Position numbers and translations under genes: made by a program. Shown here piece by piece: positions 1-5,132 of a stretch of DNA of 5,132 bases. The notes beneath the pieces were generated by a model. It did no database searches. It saw only the letters and a list, made by a program, of their open reading frames with translations, and was not told the origin of the DNA. Source of the DNA: Planctomycetota bacterium (GTDB taxonomy: Bacteria > Planctomycetota > Planctomycetia > Gemmatales > Gemmataceae); assembly GCA_018970845.1 (NCBI GenBank), contig JAGWVO010000279.1, forward strand, positions 1-5,132, in the 5' to 3' direction. Positions within the stretch are counted from its first letter, which is position 1. Each line of letters begins with the position of its first letter.

Positions 1-372
1 TCCGTGGCTGAATTGCTGGCCAATATCGCCAACACGAACCTCAAGGGTGCAAGCCGCAACCGCCCGGCCTTCGAGGTCGCGTGGTCGCGTCGGCTCGAAA
101 AGAAAATTCCGGTGGTTGTCAGCGCCCTGGCGGTCGGCAGCGTCAGCCTTCTTCATCTTCCCGGCGAATCATTCGTGGAATACCAGTTGCGGGCCCAGTC
201 GATGACCACAGGCGGGAAAGTCGCCGTGGCCGCTTATGGCGACGGCGGTCCGTGGTATATCCCCGTCAAGGAGGAATATCCCGCCGGGGGCTACGAGGTG
301 TCGGTGGCGTTCAGCGACGACACCATCGACGGCATCATGACGGGGGCCATGAAACGCGTTCTGGCCTCCTGA
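1..372 (+). CDS. Neutral/alkaline non-lysosomal ceramidase-like protein, C-terminal part (5' end outside window)
   Basis: The reading frame is open from base 1 to the TGA at 370-372, giving 123 residues. The true start lies upstream; the GTG at base 4 is an ordinary internal codon. Visible signatures are SVSLLHLPGESFVEYQL at about residues 47-63 and VAAYGDGGPWYIPVKE at about 75-90, followed by GGYEVSVAF. From memory, this 'LPGE.F.EYQL ... YGDGGPWYIP' pattern is typical of the C-terminal end of proteins annotated as neutral/alkaline ceramidase-domain enzymes in Planctomycetota and Verrucomicrobiota, usually exported. In characterised ceramidases the reaction is hydrolysis of the N-acyl bond of ceramide, but these environmental relatives are mostly untested and may use other substrates. 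The metal-binding and catalytic part is not in the window, so activity cannot be judged. The next gene on the same strand begins 78 bases downstream. Confidence 0.68.
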   Translation, partial: SVAELLANIANTNLKGASRNRPAFEVAWSRRLEKKIPVVVSALAVGSVSLLHLPGESFVEYQLRAQSMTTGGKVAVAAYGDGGPWYIPVKEEYPAGGYEVSVAFSDDTIDGIMTGAMKRVLAS

Positions 373-386
373 TCGCGCCAGTTGGC

Positions 387-415
387 TTGAATATTTCCCT
401 GAAAAAAGCGATACC
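387..415 (+). promoter_or_regulatory. Weak candidate promoter for the glycosyltransferase gene
   Basis: TTGAAT at 387-392 is followed after 17 bases by GATACC at 410-415. The -35 is a good match to the sigma-70 consensus; the -10 keeps only three of six consensus bases. The distance to the ATG at 451 would suit a short leader. The -10 overlaps the left arm of the inverted repeat at 413-447. This is inference from a weak match, and the gene could equally be read through from the upstream gene. Confidence 0.22.
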
Positions 416-447
416 AACCGCCTTCCCATGCCATTGGCCCGGTTGGT
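413..447 (+). repeat. Perfect 8-bp inverted repeat (stem-loop) just upstream of the glycosyltransferase start
   Basis: ACCAACCG at 413-420 is exactly complementary to CGGTTGGT at 440-447, with a 19-base spacer. The right arm ends three bases before the ATG at 451, and the spacer holds an interrupted palindrome, GCCA-T-TGGC, at 430-438. Only TTTC follows the right arm, so it is a poor rho-independent terminator for the upstream gene on the + strand. On the - strand it is followed a few bases later by six Ts, but no - strand gene ends here. It could be an operator or a translation-limiting hairpin covering the ribosome entry region, where no Shine-Dalgarno sequence is visible. The arms are seen directly; the roles are inference. 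Confidence 0.5.
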
Positions 448-450
448 TTC

Positions 451-2142
451 ATGATGTCCCGTCTCCCGACCCAAACGGATTCACGGCCCGCAAGATGGGT
501 TTTTGAGCCCGAAGTGGCGTTTCTCATCCTTTTCGTGGCCTTGGCCCATTTCATTCGCGCGGGGGAATTGCCCTTGCGCGGCGAGGAATCGACCAGGGGG
601 CAAATGGCCTTCGAGATGGTCCAGCGGAACGACTACCTCGTTCCCAGGGCCCAGGGCGAACCGTTCTGGATCAGGCCCCCCTTCCAAATGTGGGCGATTG
701 CCGCTTCCTGCTTGGCTTTGGGCGACTGGAGCGAGTGGACGATCAGGCTGCATTCCCTTCTCGCCACCTTGGGAACCACACTGCTGGTGTATGGCTACGC
801 GCGCTCATTCATGGGCCGAGTCGGCGCCTTGGCCGCCGGTTTGGCCTTCGCCTCCTCCGCCGACTGGTTCCAGATGGGCCGGCAGGCGGAAACCGAGGCG
901 CTTTTCACCCTGCTGTTGGGAGGAGCCTTGCTCCTCTGGCACTGGGGCATGGAGCGGGGTTGGCCGGGTTGGGCCTGCTTCTCCATCGGGTACTCGCTGA
1001 TGGCGATGGCCACCCTCACCAAGGGATTGCAGGCGCCCGTCTATTTTGTCGGAGCCACCTGGCTGCACATGATCTTCAATCGCGACTGGAAAAGACTTTT
1101 TTCCGCCGGCCACCTCGCCGGCCTCCTCGCAGGGGCGATCGTGCTGGCCGCCTGGGTGGTCCCCTACGCGGGTGCGGTGGGATGGGGCGGGGTGCTTCAG
1201 GTTTGGACGGGAGATCCCGCTTATCATGTCAACGGCCGCATCACGAACTGGAAGGCCGCCGAGGTTGGCAGGCACCTTCTCACCCTGCCCGCTGAGATCA
1301 TCGCCGGAGGCTTGCCGTGGTCTCCGCTGCTGCTGACGGTTGTTTTTCGTGATTTCCGGTCGTCATGGGGGCCGCGCCTTGGCCGCATCGGATACCTTTG
1401 GACCTGCATCGCCGTGGCCTTGCCCAGCATTTGGATTCCGCCGGGCGGCCTGCCCCGATACTTCGCGCCGCTGATGCCATGCGTGGCGGTTCTCGCGGGC
1501 GCCGGAGTTGAATGGATTGCCGCGGAGTCGCAGGCCCCGGGCGCGAGGCGACTCCAGGTCGTCTTCGCCCTGCTCATCGCGGGATTGGGCCTGCTGATGG
1601 GATTGTCTCCCTGGCTGGGTGCCTTTCCGAGGTTCGAGGCGTTTGTCGAACCCGTCTCCGTGGCGTTGCCATGGGCGTTGGTCATGATCTCCTTGGCTGT
1701 CGCGACGGCGATTTCCTCACGGCAAGGCGGAACCAGGGCGATGAGGGTGGCCGTATGCGCCATGGCGATGGCCATGGCGATTCATTTCTCGGTGTTCGTG
1801 ATGGATTTCCGCGTGAGGCGAAGCGAGAAACCGGCACTGGCGATGCAGCGGATCAAGGAGGCCCTGCCACAGGGCCAAAAACTGGTCAGCCTCGGCACCT
1901 ATTACCTCGCGCCCTTGTTCGCCTACCACTATGGACTGCCGATCACCACGCGCGTTCCATGGCCCGTGAAGGTTGGCGACCTTTCACCCGAGGTTGAGTA
2001 TTTCTGTTTCGAGGCCCACGGCCCCGATATCAAGCCTTTGCCCTTCGCATGGAAGGAAATCGGGTCGTTTCCGCTGGAACGGTACAAGCGGGAGGTGCCG
2101 TATTCCAGGGTCATCGTCGGGCGTCGCGAGAAGCCGGGTTGA
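451..2142 (+). CDS. ArnT/PMT-like family 39 glycosyltransferase, integral membrane
   Basis: This is a 563-residue polytopic protein with roughly eleven to thirteen hydrophobic segments, the first at about residues 21-38, and a C-terminal soluble tail from about 455. The layout fits GT-C enzymes of the ArnT/PMT (GT39) type, which move a sugar from an undecaprenyl or dolichyl phosphate carrier to lipid or protein on the outer face of the cytoplasmic membrane. Family landmarks are an acidic first-loop motif GEESTRGQMAFEM (44-56), NDYLVPRAQGEPF...RPPFQMW (60-81), LTKG (189-192) and PRYFAPLMP (335-343). The usual Asp-Glu pair of the first loop is Glu-Glu (45-46). The acceptor and sugar cannot be told from the sequence; gene symbol arnT would overstate it. 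No clear Shine-Dalgarno precedes ATG 451. ATG 454 is the immediate alternative, and in-frame stops at 388 and 400 rule out a much earlier start. It lies 78 bases after the ceramidase-like gene and converges on the DUF1501 gene. Confidence 0.85.
   Translation: MMSRLPTQTDSRPARWVFEPEVAFLILFVALAHFIRAGELPLRGEESTRGQMAFEMVQRNDYLVPRAQGEPFWIRPPFQMWAIAASCLALGDWSEWTIRLHSLLATLGTTLLVYGYARSFMGRVGALAAGLAFASSADWFQMGRQAETEALFTLLLGGALLLWHWGMERGWPGWACFSIGYSLMAMATLTKGLQAPVYFVGATWLHMIFNRDWKRLFSAGHLAGLLAGAIVLAAWVVPYAGAVGWGGVLQVWTGDPAYHVNGRITNWKAAEVGRHLLTLPAEIIAGGLPWSPLLLTVVFRDFRSSWGPRLGRIGYLWTCIAVALPSIWIPPGGLPRYFAPLMPCVAVLAGAGVEWIAAESQAPGARRLQVVFALLIAGLGLLMGLSPWLGAFPRFEAFVEPVSVALPWALVMISLAVATAISSRQGGTRAMRVAVCAMAMAMAIHFSVFVMDFRVRRSEKPALAMQRIKEALPQGQKLVSLGTYYLAPLFAYHYGLPITTRVPWPVKVGDLSPEVEYFCFEAHGPDIKPLPFAWKEIGSFPLERYKREVPYSRVIVGRREKPG
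1759..1782 (+). repeat. Tandem 12-bp duplication inside a membrane segment
   Basis: GCCATGGCGATG (1759-1770) is followed directly by GCCATGGCGATT (1771-1782), differing only in the last base. It encodes the alternating Met-Ala run CAMAMAMAI at about residues 437-444 of the glycosyltransferase, within the last predicted membrane helix. It keeps frame and hydrophobicity, so it is probably a tolerated slippage product. Confidence 0.6.
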
Positions 2143-2151
2143 TCCGGCTTC
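2130..2151. terminator. Hairpin between convergent genes, possible bidirectional terminator
   Basis: GAAGCCGG (2130-2137) pairs perfectly with CCGGCTTC (2144-2151) around a six-base loop GTTGAT that contains the TGA stop (2140-2142) of the glycosyltransferase gene. The hairpin lies in and beside the 18-base gap between two convergent stop codons, where terminators serving both strands are often found. Neither strand has a T-run after the stem, so it is not a canonical intrinsic terminator; it might act with Rho or as a 3'-end RNA stabiliser. The pairing is seen directly and the function is inferred. Confidence 0.42.
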
Positions 2152-2160
2152 CCGGTGGCG

Positions 2161-3510
2161 TCAGGCCAATTCGGGCAAGGGGTGCCAATCGTCCACGAGG
2201 TAGTGAGGCCTGCCTGTGTAATCGGGCAGCGCCACCGTTCGCGGATCGATGCCGAAGTGCTTGTACAAGGTCGCGTGGACCTCGCCGAAGTGAACGGGCC
2301 TTTGCGCGACTCGGGCGCCATCGCGGTCGGTGGCACCGATGACCTGCCCGGTCCTGAATCCGCCGCCGGCCAACAGCGCGCCACCCACCTGGGGCCAGTG
2401 GTCGCGGCCGGCATCCTTGTTGATTTTCGGCGTGCGGCCGAATTCACCCCATGCGACCACGGCGACATCCTTGTCCATGCCCCGTTCGTGGAGGTCGGTG
2501 ATGAGGGCGTGCATGCCTCGGTCGAACCAGGGGAAGTGGGTGTTCTTGCACTCGCTGAAATTGCTGCTGTGGAAATCCCAGCGGCCGAAGTTGAGTGTGA
2601 CGACCCGCGCGCCGGCCTCCACCAGCCTGCGGGCCAGCAGGAAGTGCTCGAGGTTGCGGGGCGCCCCGTCACCGTAGTTCTTCGGGTCCCCCTGGCCGTA
2701 CTTGTCGCGAAGGGCCTGCGGTTCCCGAGTGATGTCGAGGGCCTCGACCAACCGGCTGGAGGTGAGGATGCCGAGGGCCTGCCTGTTGAACGAGTCGAGG
2801 GCGTCCATGGTGCCGCTGGCGTCGAGATCGCGCCGCATGGCGTCGAAGCTGGCCAGCAGGGCGTTGCGGTCGGTGAGGTGGCCAGCCTGGATGGATCCGA
2901 GGCGCATGTCGTCGCGGATGGGGCCCGATGGCCTGAAAGCTGAATTGGCGACTCCTAAATAGCCTGGATGACCCGGGGATCCGTAGGGCGGGTGGCCGGC
3001 GTTGGGCGCCAGCCCGAAGAACGGGGGCACCGACTTGTTCACCGGCCCCATGAGCCGGGCCACGGTGGACCCGATGGAGGGCCAGCCGCCGGGAGGCTGG
3101 TTCAGCTTGGTGCGACCCGTGTAGCAGATGAACGAGTCGTGGTCGCCGTTGGGCGATCCGTAAACCGACCGCAGGGGCACCAGTTTGTCCATGATCGAGG
3201 CGAGCTTGGGAAGATGCTCGCAAATCTGGATTCCCGGAACGGGGGTGTTGATCGGCTTGAACTCCCCGCGGATGTCGGCCGGGGCGTTCATCTTGAGGTC
3301 GTACATGTCCTGGTGGGGAGGCGCGCCCACCATGTAAATCATGATGACGGCCTTGTGGGAACTCGCGATTCCGGCGGCCTGCTCGGCCCTCAGCAGGCCG
3401 GGAAGGCTCAATCCTCCCATTCCCAAGGCGCCGATGGCCACCATGTCACGACGGCTGGGCCCGGACATGACTTTCCTGAAGTTGTCGCAACCGGCCGTGG
3501 TCGTTTTCAT
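2161..3510 (-). CDS. DUF1501 protein, Tat-exported, sulfatase-like (alkaline phosphatase superfamily fold)
   Basis: This is a 449-residue protein, a usual length for DUF1501. The N-terminus carries a twin-arginine signal, SRRDMV at 19-24 followed by a hydrophobic stretch AIGALGMGGLSLPGLL, so export of a folded protein is expected. Family landmarks follow in order: MVGAPPHQDMYDLKMNAPAD (60-79), RGEFKPI and VPGIQICEHLPKLA (81-104), PLRSV (112-116), NGDHDS (121-126), LNFGRWDFH (306-314), AWGEFGRTPKIN (353-364), GRDHWP (368-373), and the C-terminal GRPHYLVDD...PLPEL signature (433-448). DUF1501 is abundant in Planctomycetota and Verrucomicrobiota and is structurally related to sulfatases, but its substrate is not established. 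Genes for it often sit beside a DUF1549/DUF1553 cytochrome-type gene; none is seen here. ATG 3510 has GGAGA six bases upstream. Met15 (3468) also has AGGA upstream and is an alternative that keeps the Tat motif. Confidence 0.93.
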   Translation of the reverse strand: MKTTTAGCDNFRKVMSGPSRRDMVAIGALGMGGLSLPGLLRAEQAAGIASSHKAVIMIYMVGAPPHQDMYDLKMNAPADIRGEFKPINTPVPGIQICEHLPKLASIMDKLVPLRSVYGSPNGDHDSFICYTGRTKLNQPPGGWPSIGSTVARLMGPVNKSVPPFFGLAPNAGHPPYGSPGHPGYLGVANSAFRPSGPIRDDMRLGSIQAGHLTDRNALLASFDAMRRDLDASGTMDALDSFNRQALGILTSSRLVEALDITREPQALRDKYGQGDPKNYGDGAPRNLEHFLLARRLVEAGARVVTLNFGRWDFHSSNFSECKNTHFPWFDRGMHALITDLHERGMDKDVAVVAWGEFGRTPKINKDAGRDHWPQVGGALLAGGGFRTGQVIGATDRDGARVAQRPVHFGEVHATLYKHFGIDPRTVALPDYTGRPHYLVDDWHPLPELA

Positions 3511-3516
3511 TGGAAA

Positions 3517-3521
3517 TCTCC
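3517..3521 (-). promoter_or_regulatory. Ribosome binding site of the DUF1501 gene
   Basis: On the - strand GGAGA (3521 to 3517) stands six bases before the ATG at 3510. This strong Shine-Dalgarno supports choosing 3510 over the internal Met15. Confidence 0.75.
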
Positions 3522-3656
3522 GTTTGCCGGAACGGCGGTGGGCAGGTTGTCAAAGATTACCATGCCCTTTGGCTGAATGAAAGCGCCACAACCTCATGAT
3601 CGGCCAAATCCCGTTCGCCTGATCAGTTCCGGCCAAACTGGGCAGGCGGTTTGGCT

Positions 3657-3662
3657 TTGACA
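3657..3662 (+). promoter_or_regulatory. Candidate -35 element (TTGACA) for the CehA/McbA-like gene
   Basis: A perfect TTGACA lies 74 bases before the ATG at 3737. At the normal 17-base spacing the -10 would be TTCGGG-like, which is poor. The nearest TAnnnT box is TAGTCT at 3697-3702, 34 bases away, too far for standard sigma-70 geometry. Either the -10 is degenerate and helped by an activator, or the hexamer is part of another motif. Confidence 0.35.
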
Positions 3663-3676
3663 ATTCTTGGAAATCG

Positions 3677-3695
3677 CCATTCGGGCCATTTCGGG
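3677..3695 (+). repeat. Tandem near-repeat CCATTCGGG / CCATTTCGGG
   Basis: CCATTCGGG (3677-3685) is followed directly by CCATTTCGGG (3686-3695), differing by one inserted T; a G precedes each copy. It lies between the TTGACA and the start of the metallohydrolase gene, about one helical turn apart, as expected of paired protein binding sites. The function is inferred. Confidence 0.45.
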
Positions 3696-3723
3696 TTAGT
3701 CTGTCGTCGATTGCTGGAGCGGC

Positions 3724-3727
3724 GGAG
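3724..3727 (+). promoter_or_regulatory. Ribosome binding site of the CehA/McbA-like gene
   Basis: GGAG is placed nine bases before the ATG at 3737, within GCGGAGATAC. It supports this start, which also gives a good signal peptide. Confidence 0.62.
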
Positions 3728-3736
3728 ATACAGATC

Positions 3737-5132
3737 ATGAATCGCTTTTTTGTGATGATTCCAGCCCTGTTGATCGTTTCTGGGCGGTGCCCGGCCGAGA
3801 GTTGGCCATCGTCCAACGCAGTGGCCGCCCAACCGCTGATTTCCCAGGCGTTGCGCGTCGCCAAGGCGCTCGAGGCCGCCGGTCAACCGCTCGCCGAGGC
3901 CGACCGCAAGGTGCTTGAAGGCCTCAGGGAGGGGCAGGGAAACGCCGAAGTGACGGCGGCCGTGCAAAGGATCATGGATGCGCGATGCATGGCGGCGGTG
4001 GAACTTGGTCCGGAGGGTGCCATCAAGGCCTTCCCGGGGAGCCATCCAACCGGCCTGGTGGAGCAGGGTTGGCGGGTTTGCCTTGTCAAGGTTCTCAATG
4101 CTCCGGGCAAGACGGGGCCGCTCAAAACGGAAAGCCCGAGCGCCCTTCCGGTTCCCAAGGGGCCGGCATCGGAAGTCGCCGGCCGTTGGCTTGACTTGGT
4201 TCCGATGATCTCCCAGCCGTTGCTGCCGGGCTTGTCGGGATTGCCTCTTGAATATGTGGCGATTCAGGTGTTCAGCCGCGATGCCGGAAAAAAGACCGCC
4301 GAGTTGTCGTTTTCGCTTGCCGACAGGAAGGGGGGAGGCGGCAAGGCCTCCGTGGTCGTTCCGTTTGTTGCCGCGGCATCCCATCCCGTCACTTTCAAGG
4401 TTTCCGAGTTCGACGGAACGCCGACCACCGCCGCCTTCGTGATTCGCGACTCATCCGGTAGGGTTTATCCTTCCCAGGCGAAGCGGTTGGCTCCCGATTT
4501 TTTCTTTCACCCGCAGGTTTACCGGGCCACGGGAGAAACGGTCCGCCTTCCGTCCGGCCGGTATTCCGTCACCTGCTCGAGAGGTCCGGAGTCCATTGCC
4601 GAATCGAAGGAACTTGTGGTGAATGACGGCCCGGCTGAATTCCGCTATTCGGTTTCCCGTTGGATCGACCCAGCCAAGTCGGGTTGGTGGAGCGGTGACC
4701 ACCACATTCATGCCGCCGGTTGCCAGCATTACGACAAGCCCACCGAGGGCGTCGAACCCGCCGACATGATGCGCCATGTGCTGGGCGAAGACCTCAAGGT
4801 CGGTTGCTGTCTCACCTGGGGCCCGTGTTTCGACTACCAGAAGCGGTTTTTCACCGGGAAGCCCGACGCCGTTTCCCGGCCGCCCCATATCCTCAGGTAC
4901 GACATCGAGGTCAGCGGATTCGGCTCCCACTCGAGCGGGCACCTCAATCTCCTCGGACTCACGGAACAAATTCCTCCCGGCGGGTTTTCGAAGGACCATT
5001 GGCCCACGCTTGGAATGAACACCCTGAGATGGGCCAAGCGCCAGGGCGCCGTTTGCGGGCCGGCCCACTCGGCGAACGGGCTGACTCGATATTCAGGCCG
5101 GATTCCCGAAACCAAGGACGGCTCCGGGGGAT
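3737..5132 (+). CDS. CehA/McbA-family PHP-domain metallohydrolase, exported (3' end outside window)
   Basis: The frame is open for 465 codons from ATG 3737 to the window edge. Residues 1-20 form a signal peptide with hydrophobic core FFVMIPALLIV and a likely cleavage after CPA. The cysteine is preceded by Arg, so a lipoprotein site is unlikely. Residues about 80-310 form a largely beta N-terminal region with WLDL (151-154), LEYVAIQVFSRDAGK (171-185), TAAFVIRD (231-238) and RVYPSQAKRLAPDFFFHPQVY (242-262 region). The metallohydrolase domain opens with WWSGDHHIHAAGC (317-329), whose His-x-His type cluster (DHHIH) is the metal-binding start of PHP domains. WGPCFDYQKRFF (361-372), GFGSHSSGHLNLLGL (394-408) and PAHS (442-445) follow. 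CehA and McbA themselves cleave carbaryl, but family substrates vary widely and this one is unknown. The rest of the metal ligands should lie beyond the edge. It is divergent from the DUF1501 gene. Confidence 0.88.
   Translation, partial: MNRFFVMIPALLIVSGRCPAESWPSSNAVAAQPLISQALRVAKALEAAGQPLAEADRKVLEGLREGQGNAEVTAAVQRIMDARCMAAVELGPEGAIKAFPGSHPTGLVEQGWRVCLVKVLNAPGKTGPLKTESPSALPVPKGPASEVAGRWLDLVPMISQPLLPGLSGLPLEYVAIQVFSRDAGKKTAELSFSLADRKGGGGKASVVVPFVAAASHPVTFKVSEFDGTPTTAAFVIRDSSGRVYPSQAKRLAPDFFFHPQVYRATGETVRLPSGRYSVTCSRGPESIAESKELVVNDGPAEFRYSVSRWIDPAKSGWWSGDHHIHAAGCQHYDKPTEGVEPADMMRHVLGEDLKVGCCLTWGPCFDYQKRFFTGKPDAVSRPPHILRYDIEVSGFGSHSSGHLNLLGLTEQIPPGGFSKDHWPTLGMNTLRWAKRQGAVCGPAHSANGLTRYSGRIPETKDGSGG

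Larger units (their letters stand above)
3511..3736. promoter_or_regulatory. Divergent intergenic control region between the DUF1501 and CehA/McbA-like genes
   Basis: This 226-base region must supply promoters for both flanking genes. It contains CTTTGACAA on the + strand at 3655-3663 and the same nonamer on the - strand at 3555-3547, each pointing at its own gene. It also holds four copies of the heptamer TTTGGCY, a palindrome CTGATCAG at 3619-3626, a 7-bp inverted pair AGGTTGT/ACAACCT (3544-3550 and 3588-3594), and a tandem near-repeat at 3677-3695. It is visibly richer in A/T than the genes. No good TATAAT-like box follows either TTGACA at 16-18 bases, so promoter positions are uncertain. 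I see no convincing small gene in it. Confidence 0.6.

Noticed and set aside
373..450. The 413-447 hairpin as a classic rho-independent terminator
   Set aside because: The 19-base loop is long, the stem is only 8 bp, and the right arm is followed by TTTC instead of a T-run, so it was listed as an inverted repeat instead.
690..1295. A + strand open frame of 201 codons in another frame of the glycosyltransferase gene
   Set aside because: It is an Arg/Gly-rich shadow frame within a protein that has consistent membrane segments and GT39 landmarks.
2155..2943. A long + strand open frame of 262 codons opposite the DUF1501 gene
   Set aside because: It is antisense to a protein with clear family motifs along its whole length. 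Its translation is Val/Gly/Ala/Glu-rich with no recognisable domain, as expected of the complement of a GC-rich gene.
3525..3553. A standard sigma-70 promoter for the DUF1501 gene using TTGACA on the - strand (3553-3548)
   Set aside because: The position 17 bases on reads CCGGCA, which is not a -10, and would nearly overlap the ribosome site. The hexamer is kept only as part of a repeated motif.
3511..3736. A small protein gene or riboswitch in the divergent gap
   Set aside because: No short frame has a good ribosome site and start here, and I could not recognise any conserved riboswitch core.
3623..4384. A - strand open frame of 253 codons covering the start of the metallohydrolase gene
   Set aside because: It overlaps the signal peptide and N-terminal region of a convincing exported enzyme, is rich in Arg, Gly and His, and shows no known motif.
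4451..5068. A - strand open frame of 205 codons
   Set aside because: It lies entirely opposite the PHP-domain coding sequence, whose metal motif is unmistakable. No ribosome site or domain supports it.
1..5132. CRISPR array, insertion sequence ends, tRNA or attachment sites
   Set aside because: No regularly spaced repeats, transposase motifs, cloverleaf-forming segments or flanking direct repeats were seen.

Overview
The window is GC-rich, densely coding bacterial DNA. It has two genes cut by the window edges and two complete genes. The protein families point to the PVC group: a stand-alone Tat-exported DUF1501 protein, a CehA/McbA-type PHP metallohydrolase and a ceramidase-like secreted enzyme are together typical of Planctomycetota and Verrucomicrobiota genomes. 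I lean to Verrucomicrobiota or Planctomycetota without choosing between them. There is no rRNA, tRNA, CRISPR array, insertion sequence or phage gene that I can support.

Layout. Bases 1-372 (+) are the 3' end of a neutral/alkaline ceramidase-like gene. A 78-base gap (373-450) carries a perfect 8-bp inverted repeat ending just before the next start codon. Bases 451-2142 (+) encode a 563-residue multi-spanning ArnT/PMT-like (GT39) lipid-linked-sugar glycosyltransferase. It converges, across only 18 bases, on a 449-residue DUF1501 protein encoded at 2161-3510 (-). An 8-bp-stem hairpin sits over the stop codon of the first gene. Bases 3511-3736 are a 226-base divergent control region. It holds two oppositely directed CTTTGACAA motifs, four TTTGGCT/TTTGGCC heptamers, a tandem near-repeat and a Shine-Dalgarno site for each flanking gene. 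From 3737 to the end of the window (+) runs an incomplete gene for an exported CehA/McbA-family metallohydrolase, open for 465 codons and continuing past the edge.

How the genes may fit together. Three of the four products are predicted or expected to act outside the cytoplasm (hydrolase-like, DUF1501 and PHP enzyme), and the fourth is an envelope glycosyltransferase. The only pair whose arrangement suggests shared control is DUF1501 and the PHP metallohydrolase, which are divergently transcribed from one short region. The ceramidase-like gene and the glycosyltransferase are co-directional, but the hairpin between them leaves it open whether they form one operon. No gap exceeds 300 bases. I found no clear sign of a new multi-gene system; the most interesting unexplained signal is the repeat architecture in the divergent intergenic region.
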